The notes under the pieces are model-generated. The model was not told the origin of the DNA and did no database searches. It worked only from the letters and a program-made list of their open reading frames with translations. From contig NZ_JAOWPS010000002.1 of assembly GCF_025753795.1 (NCBI RefSeq), forward strand, positions 310,001 through 374,000: a DNA stretch of 64,000 nt. The letters are read 5' to 3'. This stretch comes from Mesorhizobium sp. YC-39. Lineage in GTDB: Bacteria > Pseudomonadota > Alphaproteobacteria > Rhizobiales > Rhizobiaceae. Positions 16,455 to 25,148 of this stretch are shown one piece after another; within the stretch, counting starts at the first letter, position 1; each line of letters starts with the position of its first letter. The position numbers were made by a program, and so were the translations under genes.

Positions 16455-19007
16455 TCAGAACAAATCCCGGCGCGGATTGGCTTGCTCCCAGACCGCCCTG
16501 GCCGCCTTGACCAGTTGCGTGTCGATAGAACCGCTTGACGGAATCTTCGACTTGAGTTCCCCACGCAGTTGCTTCAACGCTGCCGTTTTCGCCTTCGTTC
16601 CGAACTTGGCCAGCGTCGTCTGGGCGTCCGGCAACTCGTTGCGAAGATCGAGCGCGACTGTGAATGCCAGGAACCGCACGGCAACGGCCTGGTCGGCCTG
16701 GTCGCCCTTCAGCATCTCGAGGGCCGCGCGATCATATGCGCCGGATTGATCGCCACGCGTGGTCGCCAACTCGAACAGGCGTTGTGCTTCATCAAGGTTC
16801 TGCTGCACGCCAAGGCCGTCTCGATACATGCGCCCAAGGCTGGCTGGAGCGTAGGGCTGGCCAAGATCAATGGCCTTCTGGAATAGCGCCAGAGCCGCCT
16901 TCGGATCCTTGTCGACACCTTTGCCGCTGAGGTAGTTGCGACCGAGCAGGTTCATCGAATACATATCTTGCCGCTCGACACCGGCTTTCAGGAAAGCAAC
17001 GGCGCGGGCCGGATCGGCGGGCACACCATTGCGACCCTCGGTGAAGATCGCGGCCAGATCGTTCATAGCATAGGTATGGCCCATCGCCGCTCCCTTCAGC
17101 AGCAGGTCCAGCCCCTTGGCCGTGTCGCGCTGAGCGCCGAGACCGTTGAACAAGGCGCGACCCCATGCCGTCATGCCATAGGGATCGCCTTTGTCAGATG
17201 CCACTGCGTAGAAGTCGTTTGCCTTCTTGGGGTCGACGTCCATCCCTATTCCGGACGAGGCGATATAGCCAAGTTCGAACACTGCACGGACATGCCCCCT
17301 GTCGGCGGCTGCCTGTATGGCCTTCTTCGCCTGTTCGACCTTGCCGGCTGCAAGCAGCGCGCGCCCCAGTTCGTAGCGGAAGCGGGCGACATCGGGATAC
17401 GCCTTGACCGCAGCCTCGCAGAGCTTCATCGCGTCGGCGCCGATTTCATTTGGCAGCAGGCCGGGGACGACGCCTTGCAGGTCGAGGGGCTCGCCGGCCG
17501 CCGAGTCGCATGGATCGACGGTGGGCGACAATTTCATCGTGGCGGGCTGGGATGCGGCGCTACCCGCCCGAATTTCGAAGGCGACCTCGACCGTTTCGCC
17601 GGCCCCGATCTGGGGCTCATAGCGCAACCGGTCGACCTCATCGGCCATCAGGCTCGAGTCGGGCGCCAGGATTCGATCCGGCAGGGAGAGTGTTCCCGTT
17701 GCCGGGTAGCTCGCAACTTTCAGGCTGACCGCGGGGTCCTGTGTCGGGAAATTCAGCTTCAGCGGAATCGGGCCGACGCCGACCGGAATGTCGATCTCCC
17801 GGTTTTCGATCGCCTCGGCGGCGCCGGTGATGTGGATGCCCCGCTCCAGCACCTGCTGCTTCTGCTCGGCCTCGAGCGAGGCCATCACCTGTTCGCCCTG
17901 GGGTCCTTCGCCGCTCTTGATCCGGAACACCAGCATGCCCCTGGCTTCGCCGCCCCAATTGTCGCGTGCGGCATAGGCCAGCATATCCATTTCTTCGGTC
18001 TCGCCCATTCCCTTGGGGACATCCATCTGCAAACGCGGCAGGTCCTTGCCCTGGATCTGTTCTCCCGCCTCGACGACCTTGCCGTCCAGCATCAGGCGGC
18101 CGAGCGTGGGCGGTCTTTCGATGCTGACGGTGACTGTCCCGCCGTCGATCTCGACCGGTTCGGGGAGATCCAGATTGATGGGCCCGGCCCCCGACAGCAC
18201 GACCTTCTCCAGCACCGGCGGCAGCGATGGGCGGCTGCTGCGACGCATCAGAACGACGTCGTCGATCAGCGAAGAGTTCTCCCAGGGAACCTGCAAGCCC
18301 TTTGTCGCCTCAACCACATCCCGGCGCACGGCCGACATGACGGTGCGTATCTCCTGGTTGGGGGCCAGCGCGCGACGAGCAAACGCTGATGAAAAAGGAC
18401 TGAGGTCGCCGGCGCCGTCATAGGCAACCGCACCGGGTTCGGTGGCAAACGCGATCAGCGTGTTCAGCGAGCTTTTTACTTGTGCAAGGCCGGTACCGCT
18501 CGCGACAACAAGCTGGTCCCTTAGCCAATAATCCTTGCGCGGGAATGGATTGTTGCGGCAGGCATCGAGAATGATCACCTGGATTTTCGACTTCGAACGC
18601 ATCTGCTGCAGCACGTCGTTCAGCTTGATCGCCTGGACCTCGATGTCGGCCGCCTGTTTCAACGAGGCGTCTACCGGGATGAGGAAATTTTCGCCACCGA
18701 TCTGAAAGCCATGGCCGGAATAGTAGACGACTGCGATATCGGCGCCGTCCACGGCGGCCAGATAGTCGCGGAACTGGGATTCGAACTGCAGCTTGGTGAG
18801 ATTGCTCGCAACGAACACCTCGAAACCAGCCTGCCGAAACGTATCGGATACGTCCACAACATCCTTGGCCGGGTTCTTAAGGGCGGAGATTTCCCGGTAG
18901 TCGGAGTTGCCGATGACAAAGGCAACCCTTCGTTCGAGCGCGGACGCGTCGAAGGCCGCAAGGCTTGCGAGGATGAAGGCTACAACGAAGCCGCAACGTC
19001 GGAGCAT
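16455..19007 (-). CDS. caspase-family protease with SEL1 repeats
   Basis: 850 aa. ATG 19007 is chosen because AAGGGA lies seven bases upstream and the signal peptide starts there (MLRRCGFVVAFILASLAAF). The caspase-like domain has RVAFVIGNSDY, catalytic His in VVYYSGHGFQIGGENFLIP (near 97) and Cys in ILDACRNNPFP (near 149). A beta-rich middle (about 280-500) is unassigned. The C-terminal ~300 residues carry SEL1/TPR-like repeats (for example AVFELGYIASSGIG, YSMNLLGRNYLSGKGVDKDP, ASLGRMYRDGLGV), which bind partner proteins. It is the second caspase within 6 kb, and the lipoprotein gene follows it. Confidence 0.88.
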   Translation of the reverse strand: MLRRCGFVVAFILASLAAFDASALERRVAFVIGNSDYREISALKNPAKDVVDVSDTFRQAGFEVFVASNLTKLQFESQFRDYLAAVDGADIAVVYYSGHGFQIGGENFLIPVDASLKQAADIEVQAIKLNDVLQQMRSKSKIQVIILDACRNNPFPRKDYWLRDQLVVASGTGLAQVKSSLNTLIAFATEPGAVAYDGAGDLSPFSSAFARRALAPNQEIRTVMSAVRRDVVEATKGLQVPWENSSLIDDVVLMRRSSRPSLPPVLEKVVLSGAGPINLDLPEPVEIDGGTVTVSIERPPTLGRLMLDGKVVEAGEQIQGKDLPRLQMDVPKGMGETEEMDMLAYAARDNWGGEARGMLVFRIKSGEGPQGEQVMASLEAEQKQQVLERGIHITGAAEAIENREIDIPVGVGPIPLKLNFPTQDPAVSLKVASYPATGTLSLPDRILAPDSSLMADEVDRLRYEPQIGAGETVEVAFEIRAGSAASQPATMKLSPTVDPCDSAAGEPLDLQGVVPGLLPNEIGADAMKLCEAAVKAYPDVARFRYELGRALLAAGKVEQAKKAIQAAADRGHVRAVFELGYIASSGIGMDVDPKKANDFYAVASDKGDPYGMTAWGRALFNGLGAQRDTAKGLDLLLKGAAMGHTYAMNDLAAIFTEGRNGVPADPARAVAFLKAGVERQDMYSMNLLGRNYLSGKGVDKDPKAALALFQKAIDLGQPYAPASLGRMYRDGLGVQQNLDEAQRLFELATTRGDQSGAYDRAALEMLKGDQADQAVAVRFLAFTVALDLRNELPDAQTTLAKFGTKAKTAALKQLRGELKSKIPSSGSIDTQLVKAARAVWEQANPRRDLF

Positions 19008-19495
19008 GGCAAATCCCTTAACCGCCGTTACCTCATGACCACAAGAACACAACTTGCGATATCAAGGTCCGTTAGAGAGCATGCAACCTGCCGAGACATG
19101 ACCCGGGAGAAAAGCCGCCACGACAGCGGACAAGCCCTCACCTGATCAATTGCTAAATTACATCAGAGGTGGGGTGTCTGCAATGTATGTCACACAGGCT
19201 CGCCATCCGGCTACTCGAACCCCGTGGTTGCGTTGGGGCCGGCGGCTGGAACGATGTTATGGTTAATAAACGGCGCTGTCGGATGGGTCCCACGAAACTT
19301 CCGCCAAAGGTCGAATCTCACCTTCCAGATTGCCGCCTCTGGGCGCACACCGACCCGAGGGGCGGGCTGTTCGTTGGGCCGCGAGGCGACGCCTTATCTC
19401 GATCTCGATCGGCGAAGAGTTCCGAGGGACCGCACAGCATCGGAGAGGGGTAAAATCCTTTGAGGCGGGGGCTTAACGCCCCCTACCCGCTCGTG
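19008..19495. other. 488-base intergenic region, no gene seen
   Basis: Short frames exist on both strands but none has a ribosome binding site or recognisable product. The region must hold the leftward promoter of the caspase-SEL1 gene, which I could not place with confidence. A GC-rich hairpin sits at its right end. Confidence 0.5.
19467..19483. terminator. GC-rich hairpin, possible terminator
   Basis: GGGGGC and GCCCCC pair around TTAAC, 13 bases beyond the stop of the leftward hypothetical gene. No U-tract follows on either strand, so termination is only suggested by position. Confidence 0.35.
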
Positions 19496-19933
19496 TCATC
19501 TGCGACCGTCATTCCGAACAGGATGGCCGCCTATCTCAACAACCCTGTCCCACTGTTTCGCGCAGCCATCGGCAAGAAAGACGGTCATCCGCATGTTGCG
19601 CAGCAAGGTGCGCTCCGGCTTGGGATTGTCGGCGGCTAGGCTTGGGCCTTCCTGCGCCCAACGGAGCAGCCACACGGCCGCGTGGGCTATGTTTTCCGAA
19701 ACCACCAGATCGGGGATATCGGCGGCGTGGCGGCCTACCACCTCACGCAACTGATGCAACGCGATCTCGCGCGGCCCACGGCGCGGCTCAATCTGCATGA
19801 TTGCATGCGCGATCTCAAGAATGCGGGGCGCGAGCGAGCGGGCGAAGGCTTCGCCGTCGAACGGATCGAGCCCACGCGCCGCCGCAATGCGGCGCGCTGC
19901 GAGCAATCCCCAACTTATGCGGTGCGTGGTCAT
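19496..19933 (-). CDS. hypothetical protein
   Basis: 145 aa. ATG 19933 is chosen because AGGAGG lies nine bases upstream; an upstream in-frame ATG at 19981 has no such site. Soluble, helical, His/Arg-rich (for example ALHQLREVVGRHAADIPDLV), no membrane segment or known motif. I do not recognise it. It stands alone between the caspase island and the GH16 gene. Confidence 0.6.
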   Translation of the reverse strand: MTTHRISWGLLAARRIAAARGLDPFDGEAFARSLAPRILEIAHAIMQIEPRRGPREIALHQLREVVGRHAADIPDLVVSENIAHAAVWLLRWAQEGPSLAADNPKPERTLLRNMRMTVFLADGCAKQWDRVVEIGGHPVRNDGRR

Positions 19934-20209
19934 TTGGTCTGTCCTCCTGCTGCCAGCCCATCGGGAGTTGTGCAGCATCATTCATCTTAGCGATCTGGAA
20001 GACTGCTTCCGTGAAGGCGATCACGCTGGCCAAATTGGCATGCGCCCAAGGTTACATGTCGTTGAGGGACATTCTCAGGTGAGGCTCTGGCAAGGCCCCC
20101 TGCCTGTCGCTGCGTCCTCGCCTCATGCCGCCCGATCGGCAGCATGACGCGTCGCGTCACCCAGGACCGGTGAAGGCGCTTTGGATCAATCTCCGCGCAT
20201 TGTTAACGC

Positions 20210-21601
20210 CTAGATAATCCAATCGTTAAACGCATAGGCATGGATGTAGTCGATCTGCATTTCTGCGGGTGTCGCAAGCTGGTCGGCGGGCGCGCCCGCG
20301 AGGCCACCAACCCCCATATTCACCAGCATATACATCGGCTCATGCATGTCGGCAGGGGTTTCGGCACGAGCGACTTCGACGTCGTCGAAATACCAGACGA
20401 GTTCGTCTTCTGTCCAAAGCACGCCGTACGTGTGAAACCCTTCGGTATCCGAGGCGTAGGCCGTCGAGCCCACAGTCGTATGAGTTCCCGTCGCGTTCGA
20501 GTGGCCTGTCAAAATGAGCTTGTTTGGATCCTGACCGAACATCTCCACGACGTCCAGTTCCGGTGGCCAGGAGCCATCCTCCGGGAGAAGCCAGAAGGCC
20601 GGCCATACACCTTGTTTTTCGGGCATGTCGGCCCGAATTTCGAAATAGCCGTAGGTCTGCGCGAAGGATTCGTAGGTCGTCAGCAAACCTGACGTGTATT
20701 GGTAATTATTTATATAGGGTCGGATCGCCTCAGGAGCCTGGGCGGCGGCAATCGTGAGAACACCGTCCTCAACGCTGAATGGGTTGACGGAACTCGTCGG
20801 GGCGTAGTTGGTATCGATGTACCATTGAAGATCGTTGTTGCTCGTGAGCGTGCTGCCGTTCGCGCCCCCCCACCAGTAGTTCGAATCCCAGGTGCCGCTC
20901 GAGCCGTTCCACAGGTCCAGCGTGTCGAACTCGTCCGAAAAGGTGAGTTCCAGAGCCGACCTGTCCACGGCCAGCTTGAACTGGCTTGCGGTGAAGTCGC
21001 CGATGGTCTTGTTGGCGAAGATGAGAAACTCGTCGTCGGACAGATTAAGTTGGACGTTCGCCCCCGACTGGACCATGTTGGCGTGCACATCCTCGAAGGA
21101 GGTGAAGCCGTAGCCCCCGACGCGCACGGTATCCTGGGCGCCAAAGTCCAGGATCAGGTCACTGCCGTTGCCGGGGGTCACGACGAAAATGTCCGCCCCG
21201 GATCCACCCTTGAGAACGTCATCGCCCTGTAAGCCGTCGAGCGTCTGTTGGCCGGAGCCGCCGGTAACGATATTGTCTAGCGCGTTTCCAAAAGCATAGC
21301 GTTTGTCGCCCGTGACCGTCAGGTTCTCGAAATTCGCCGGAAGCTTATAGCTCATCCAGGTCGAGATGGTGTCGACACCCTCGTTGGGCAGCTCGACCGC
21401 CTTGTTTTTCGAGGAATACAGATAATAAATATCATCGCCCTTGCCGCCATACATTGTGACGGTGACGCTACCGTCGCCGTACATCGAGTCGTTGTATGTG
21501 CTGCCATAAAGTGTTGGGCCGGAATTCGTTGCCGAATACCACTTTACGGAGGATCCGCTGTAGGGGAGTGGAACAGCTTTGGCGTTTGGTACGGTGGCCA
21601 T
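20210..21601 (-). CDS. GH16 beta-glucanase with RTX-type calcium repeats
   Basis: 463 aa; ATG 21601 has AAGGAGC nine bases upstream. The N-terminal half carries RTX/hemolysin-type repeats (GGKGDDIYYL, GGSGQQTLDGLQGDDVLKGG), which bind calcium and mark type I secretion substrates. The C-terminal half is a glycoside hydrolase family 16 domain with the catalytic signature ELDVVEMFG (nucleophile and acid/base Glu around the Asp) in WPPELDVVEMFG. Rhizobial relatives such as ExsH and EglC trim succinoglycan, so an exopolysaccharide-processing role is inferred. No classical signal peptide is present. The RTX repeats precede the catalytic domain, and no secretion ABC gene is nearby. Confidence 0.88.
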   Translation of the reverse strand: MATVPNAKAVPLPYSGSSVKWYSATNSGPTLYGSTYNDSMYGDGSVTVTMYGGKGDDIYYLYSSKNKAVELPNEGVDTISTWMSYKLPANFENLTVTGDKRYAFGNALDNIVTGGSGQQTLDGLQGDDVLKGGSGADIFVVTPGNGSDLILDFGAQDTVRVGGYGFTSFEDVHANMVQSGANVQLNLSDDEFLIFANKTIGDFTASQFKLAVDRSALELTFSDEFDTLDLWNGSSGTWDSNYWWGGANGSTLTSNNDLQWYIDTNYAPTSSVNPFSVEDGVLTIAAAQAPEAIRPYINNYQYTSGLLTTYESFAQTYGYFEIRADMPEKQGVWPAFWLLPEDGSWPPELDVVEMFGQDPNKLILTGHSNATGTHTTVGSTAYASDTEGFHTYGVLWTEDELVWYFDDVEVARAETPADMHEPMYMLVNMGVGGLAGAPADQLATPAEMQIDYIHAYAFNDWII

Positions 21602-21833
21602 TCTGGTCTTGCTCCTTTGTCTCGGGCACAATGCCAGCCCTAGCATCTATGCAGGGCAAGAGAAGCCAATGCTTTTTTGGGTCTTCGACTTGAGAGAGTT
21701 ACCAAGAGCTTAACACGCAGGCGGTCTGGAGCGCCCTCATTGCCTCGAATGCATTAAGGTTGGGCTGTCAGCACTTTTTTTGGGCACGAGTCCGGTGAAA
21801 TCGGCACATGTCGGCCACGCAGATCCCCAATAG

Positions 21834-21860
21834 AAAAAGGCCGGACTGTTAAGTCCGGCC
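21834..21860 (-). terminator. rho-independent terminator of the candidate sRNA
   Basis: On the minus strand GGCCGGACT pairs perfectly with AGTCCGGCC around TAAC, followed by TTTTT. This is the best intrinsic terminator noticed in the window, and no protein gene ends in front of it. Confidence 0.75.
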
Positions 21861-21927
21861 AAGCATGAAGGTTTAAAACCTCCAGAGGGGAACGCATCAG
21901 ATGCAATGGGAGGAGACATCCGACGCA
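21834..21927 (-). ncRNA. candidate anti-Shine-Dalgarno sRNA (cuckoo/alpha-r14-like)
   Basis: Read leftward, about 94 nt. It begins after a heat-shock-type promoter. Its first hairpin (21900-21920) has stem GAUG/CAUC plus a G-U pair and shows CUCCUCCC in the loop, complementary to GGGAGGAG ribosome binding sites. A weak AGGUU/AACCU stem follows, and it ends in a 9-bp terminator stem with five U. The layout matches the cuckoo RNA / CcsR / alpha-r14 families of alphaproteobacteria, which carry CCUCCUCCC in loops and in Rhodobacter are RpoH-controlled. Here only one such loop is seen and the first C of the motif is replaced by U. Many mRNAs in this window have GGGAGGAG sites that could be targets. 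Confidence 0.5.
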
Positions 21928-21933
21928 ACCCCT

Positions 21934-21961
21934 ATATGGGTCAGCACATGTGACGTTTCAA
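21934..21961 (-). promoter_or_regulatory. RpoH-type promoter for the candidate sRNA
   Basis: Minus strand TTGAAA (21956-21961), 15 bases, CCCATAT (21934-21940). This fits the sigma-32 pattern CTTGAAA-N11-16-CCCATNT except for G instead of C before TTGAAA. Read as sigma-70, TTGAAA-N17-CATATA would also be acceptable. The expected start is near 21927. Confidence 0.5.
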
Positions 21962-22070
21962 CGACGGCACGGTAGGCCACATCGGCCCGCTCCATAGAGC
22001 CACCTGCGCCGATTGAAACAGTCCCGGCCCGTGTTTCAGTTTTAGCGTGACAGCGCTGGGAGAATGGTTT

Positions 22071-22095
22071 AACTGGACTACTTAACAGTCCAGTT
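22071..22095. promoter_or_regulatory. GntR operator candidate, AACTGG-N13-CCAGTT
   Basis: Perfect 9-bp inverted repeat AACTGGACT / AGTCCAGTT around ACTTAAC, ending 10 bases before the gntR ATG. The same AACTGG-N13-CCAGTT geometry occurs at 31281-31305 before the first ABC operon. Autoregulation by the adjacent GntR protein is inferred. Confidence 0.6.
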
Positions 22096-22105
22096 GTCGG
22101 TGGCC

Positions 22106-22885
22106 ATGATGCCGGTTCCCCTTTCTCCCCTGCATGAAGCGATCCATAAGCAGACCGCGAAAGAGATGATCCGCGACAAGATCGTGTCGCTGATTGCGTC
22201 TGGCATCCTGCAGGTTGGAGACGAGCTGCCAAGCGAGCGCGAACTGGCCTCGATGCTGATGGTCAGTCGCGAAACGGTGCGCGGTGCCGTCCAGAGGCTC
22301 GCGGGCGAAGGCATCGTCCAGGTCTCGCAAGGCGCCCGCACCCGCATCGCCAACGTCAATGTCGATGTCGGCGGGCAGCGGATCGGCGTCACCAATCCGA
22401 CCTCCATCAACGGCTACAGTCTCGACGCCGTGCACGCGGCCCGGCTGCTGGTCGAAACCGCTGTCGTCGCCGACGCGGCCAAGCACCTCAGCGCCGAGGA
22501 CATCAAGCGCCTTGAGGAATCGATCCTGGTGCAGGAACAGGCCTGCAACGATCCGGTGCGCTTCCTGATTTGCGACCGCGAGTTTCACCTGACCATCTAC
22601 TATGCGTCGCAGAACCGGCTCCTGGCGGACTTCGTGGTCGACCTCTACACCTACATGCTCGACCACCGCCGCATCGCAATGGGCAAGCCGGGCGCGATCG
22701 AGAAGAGTCTTGAGGATCACCGTTTCATCGTCAGGGCCTTGAAGATGCGAAACCCGGAGGCGGTAGCGGCGGCGTTCTCGGAACACATTCTGCGCATCCA
22801 CGACACCAGCCTGGAGGTCGACGCCGATGGCGCCGGGCTCAAACCTGCTCGGCCAGCGCTCTGGACCAGCGTCTTGGGGCAATGA
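22106..22885 (+). CDS. GntR/FadR-family regulator (FCD domain)
   Basis: 259 aa. The N-terminal winged helix-turn-helix (about 10-75: LPSERELASMLMVSRETVRG, then LAGEGIVQVSQGARTRI) is followed by an all-helical FCD ligand-binding domain with metal-ligand candidates in DREFHLTIY, DHRFIVRAL and FSEHILRIH. ATG 22106 is preferred over the TTG at 22094, which overlaps the operator-like repeat; ATG 22109 is equally possible. It leads the tetronate operon: the next gene's first possible ATG overlaps its stop. A tetronate or related sugar acid is the probable effector. Confidence 0.9.
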   Translation: MMPVPLSPLHEAIHKQTAKEMIRDKIVSLIASGILQVGDELPSERELASMLMVSRETVRGAVQRLAGEGIVQVSQGARTRIANVNVDVGGQRIGVTNPTSINGYSLDAVHAARLLVETAVVADAAKHLSAEDIKRLEESILVQEQACNDPVRFLICDREFHLTIYYASQNRLLADFVVDLYTYMLDHRRIAMGKPGAIEKSLEDHRFIVRALKMRNPEAVAAAFSEHILRIHDTSLEVDADGAGLKPARPALWTSVLGQ

Positions 22886-22902
22886 AAAGGAGCCCGCATA
22901 GC

Positions 22903-23889
22903 ATGAACATCATCGTCATCGGCGCTGCCGGAATGCTCGGCCGAAAACTCGTCGCCGCGATGATCGACAAGGGCGAGCTTCGCGGGAAACGCATCGAGCG
23001 CCTGACGCTGGCCGATATCGTCGCTCCGGAGGCGCCGCGCTTCAACGGCAAGGTCGAGACGGTGGCCGTCGATCTCTCCGAGCCCGGTATCGCTGAGACG
23101 CTGGTTGCCTCCCGGCCGGACGTGATCTTTCACCTTGCGGCAATCGTTTCCGGCGAGGCCGAGGCCGATTTCGAGAAGGGCTATCGCGTCAATCTCGACG
23201 GAACGCGCTCACTGTTCGAGGCCATTCGCAAGGCCGGCCTCGATGCGCCCTATTGTCCGCGCCTCGTCTTCACCTCCTCCATCGTCGTGTTCGGCGAACC
23301 GCTGCCCGATGTCATCGACGACACCCACTGCCTGACACCGCTGACCAGCTACGGCACGCAGAAGGCGATGTGCGAACTGCTTCTGGCCGACTATTCCCGC
23401 CGCGGCTTCCTCGACGGCGTCGGCATAAGGCTGCCGACGATCTCGATCCGCCCTGGCAAGCCGAACATGGCCGCTTCCGGCTTCTTCTCCAGCATCCTTC
23501 GCGAGCCGCTGGTCGGACAGGAGGCCGTGCTGCCGGTCAGCGAGACCGTGCGTCACTGGTTCGCCAGCCCGCGCGCCGCGGTCGGCTTCATGCTGCGCGC
23601 GGCCGAACTCGACACCGCGCGGCTGGGTGCCCGGCGCACGATCACCATGCCTGGCCTGTCGGCGACGGTTGGCGAACAGATCGAAGCCTTGCGCCGCGTC
23701 GCGGGCGATGGCGCGGCAAGCCTTATCCGCCGGGAAGCAAACCCGACGATTGCCGGCATCATTGCCGGCTGGCCGCAAAATTTCAGCGCCCGGCGCGCCA
23801 CCGAGCTCGGCTTCAAGGCCGAGCAGAATTTCGACGAGATCATCCGCGTCCATATCGAGGATGAACTCGGCAACACCCTGCCCCGGTAG
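22903..23889 (+). CDS. denD: D-erythronate dehydrogenase (DenD), SDR family
   Basis: 328 aa, an extended short-chain dehydrogenase. Rossmann motif VIGAAGMLGRK at the N-terminus and YGTQK (Tyr near 150, Lys near 154) are the cofactor and catalytic signatures. ATG 22903 follows AAGGAG by ten bases; an ATG at 22882 overlapping the gntR stop would add seven residues including the ribosome binding site. DenD oxidises D-erythronate to 2-oxo-tetronate with NAD; the assignment rests on the family look and on the otnK-otnC-otnI genes that follow directly, the known D-erythronate gene set. Confidence 0.85.
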   Translation: MNIIVIGAAGMLGRKLVAAMIDKGELRGKRIERLTLADIVAPEAPRFNGKVETVAVDLSEPGIAETLVASRPDVIFHLAAIVSGEAEADFEKGYRVNLDGTRSLFEAIRKAGLDAPYCPRLVFTSSIVVFGEPLPDVIDDTHCLTPLTSYGTQKAMCELLLADYSRRGFLDGVGIRLPTISIRPGKPNMAASGFFSSILREPLVGQEAVLPVSETVRHWFASPRAAVGFMLRAAELDTARLGARRTITMPGLSATVGEQIEALRRVAGDGAASLIRREANPTIAGIIAGWPQNFSARRATELGFKAEQNFDEIIRVHIEDELGNTLPR

Positions 23890-23894
23890 AGCAG

Positions 23895-25148
23895 ATGCTT
23901 CTGGGAGCCATCGCCGACGATTTCACCGGTGCCAGCGATCTCGCCAACACCCTGGCCAAGGGCGGCATGGCGACGACACAATTCGTCGGCACCGGGGCCG
24001 GTCCGGCGCCGTCCGGTTGCGAGGCAGGTGTTGTCGCCTTGAAGACGCGCTCCATCGCCGCCGAGGAAGCGGTGCGCCAGTCGCTCGAGGCCGCGCGCTG
24101 GCTGCTGGCCCAAGGCTGCGAACAGATCGTCTTCAAATACTGCTCGACGTTCGATTCCACGCCGAAAGGCAATATCGGTCCGGTCGCCGAAGCCCTGCTG
24201 GACCTTCTCGGCGCGCACGTGGCGATCGTCTGCCCGGCCTTTCCGGCGACCGGGCGGCGGCTGTTCATGGGCCATCTGTTCGTCGGCGACCGGCTGTTGA
24301 ACGAATCCGGCATGGAGAACCATCCGCTCACGCCGATGACCGACGCCGATATCCGCCGCTGGCTTCGGCTTCAGACCCGTGGCGAGGTAGGACTGGTCCC
24401 GCTGAATACGGTCCGTGGCGGTGTCGCGGCGATCGGCCGGGCCTTTGCCGAACAGCAGGCGCAAGGGCGGCAGCTTGTCGTCGCCGATGCGGTCGCGGAG
24501 GATGATCTTCTGCTGCTCGGCCAGGCGCTTGTCGGCCACAGGCTGGTGACCGGCGGCTCCGGCATCGCGATGGGCCTGCCGGAGAATTTCCGCAAGGCAG
24601 GCCGGCTTTCCCGGAGACCGCACGCCGCTGCAGGCGCCTCTGGGCCGGCCGTTGTGCTGTGCGGTTCCTGTTCGAAGGCTTCGCAGGCGCAGGTCGCCGC
24701 CTATCTCGCCATCCATCCCGGCCTCGCGCTCGATCCAACCGCGCTGATGGATGGAACCATGACTGTCGACCAGGCGGTCGATTGGTTCTGGCGACAGGAA
24801 CAGGTGCCGATCGTCTATTCGACAGCCGATGCCGGCGCAGTTTCGGGCGCCCAGGCCCGTTACGGGCGCGCCGAGGTGGCGGGAGCCATAGAGCTTTTCT
24901 TCGCCACGCTGGTGCGCCGGCTGGTCGATGGCGGTGTGCGCCGCGTGGTGGTCGGCGGCGGCGAGACATCCGGGGCAGTGGTCGAGGCGCTCGGCGTCGG
25001 CAGCTTGCAGATCGGCGAAGAGACCGACCCGGGTGTGCCGGCCTTGCTGGCCGAACGCGGCGGGCCGCTTGGCCTCGCGCTCAAGAGCGGTAATTTCGGC
25101 GCGCATGATTTTTTCGAGAAGGCAATACAAAGGATCGGTACGCCATGA
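23895..25148 (+). CDS. otnK: 3-oxo-tetronate 4-kinase (OtnK, DUF1537)
   Basis: 417 aa. The start MLLGAIADDFTGASDLAN has the DDFTG motif of four-carbon acid sugar kinases (DUF1537), with VVGGGETSGAVVEALG in the C-terminal nucleotide-binding domain. The enzyme phosphorylates 3-oxo-tetronate at O4. It starts five bases after denD, and its stop overlaps the ATG of otnC (ATGA), so translation is coupled. Length and motifs are normal. Confidence 0.92.
   Translation: MLLGAIADDFTGASDLANTLAKGGMATTQFVGTGAGPAPSGCEAGVVALKTRSIAAEEAVRQSLEAARWLLAQGCEQIVFKYCSTFDSTPKGNIGPVAEALLDLLGAHVAIVCPAFPATGRRLFMGHLFVGDRLLNESGMENHPLTPMTDADIRRWLRLQTRGEVGLVPLNTVRGGVAAIGRAFAEQQAQGRQLVVADAVAEDDLLLLGQALVGHRLVTGGSGIAMGLPENFRKAGRLSRRPHAAAGASGPAVVLCGSCSKASQAQVAAYLAIHPGLALDPTALMDGTMTVDQAVDWFWRQEQVPIVYSTADAGAVSGAQARYGRAEVAGAIELFFATLVRRLVDGGVRRVVVGGGETSGAVVEALGVGSLQIGEETDPGVPALLAERGGPLGLALKSGNFGAHDFFEKAIQRIGTP

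Larger units (their letters stand above)
21602..22105. other. 504-base intergenic region between GH16 and gntR
   Basis: Contains a candidate leftward sRNA gene with its own promoter and terminator (about 21834-21961) and an operator-like inverted repeat just before gntR (22071-22095). No protein-coding frame is credible. A GGGAGGAG on the plus strand at 21908 has only a five-codon frame after it. Confidence 0.6.

Noticed and set aside
19169..19453. 94-codon plus-strand frame in the caspase/hypothetical gap
   Set aside because: No ribosome binding site, mixed composition, no recognisable product.
21908..21951. GGGAGGAG on the plus strand as a ribosome binding site
   Set aside because: The next ATG opens only five codons; the complement as an sRNA loop explains it better.
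23553..25130. 525-codon minus-strand frame opposite denD/otnK
   Set aside because: Arg/Ala-rich shadow of well-recognised plus-strand genes.
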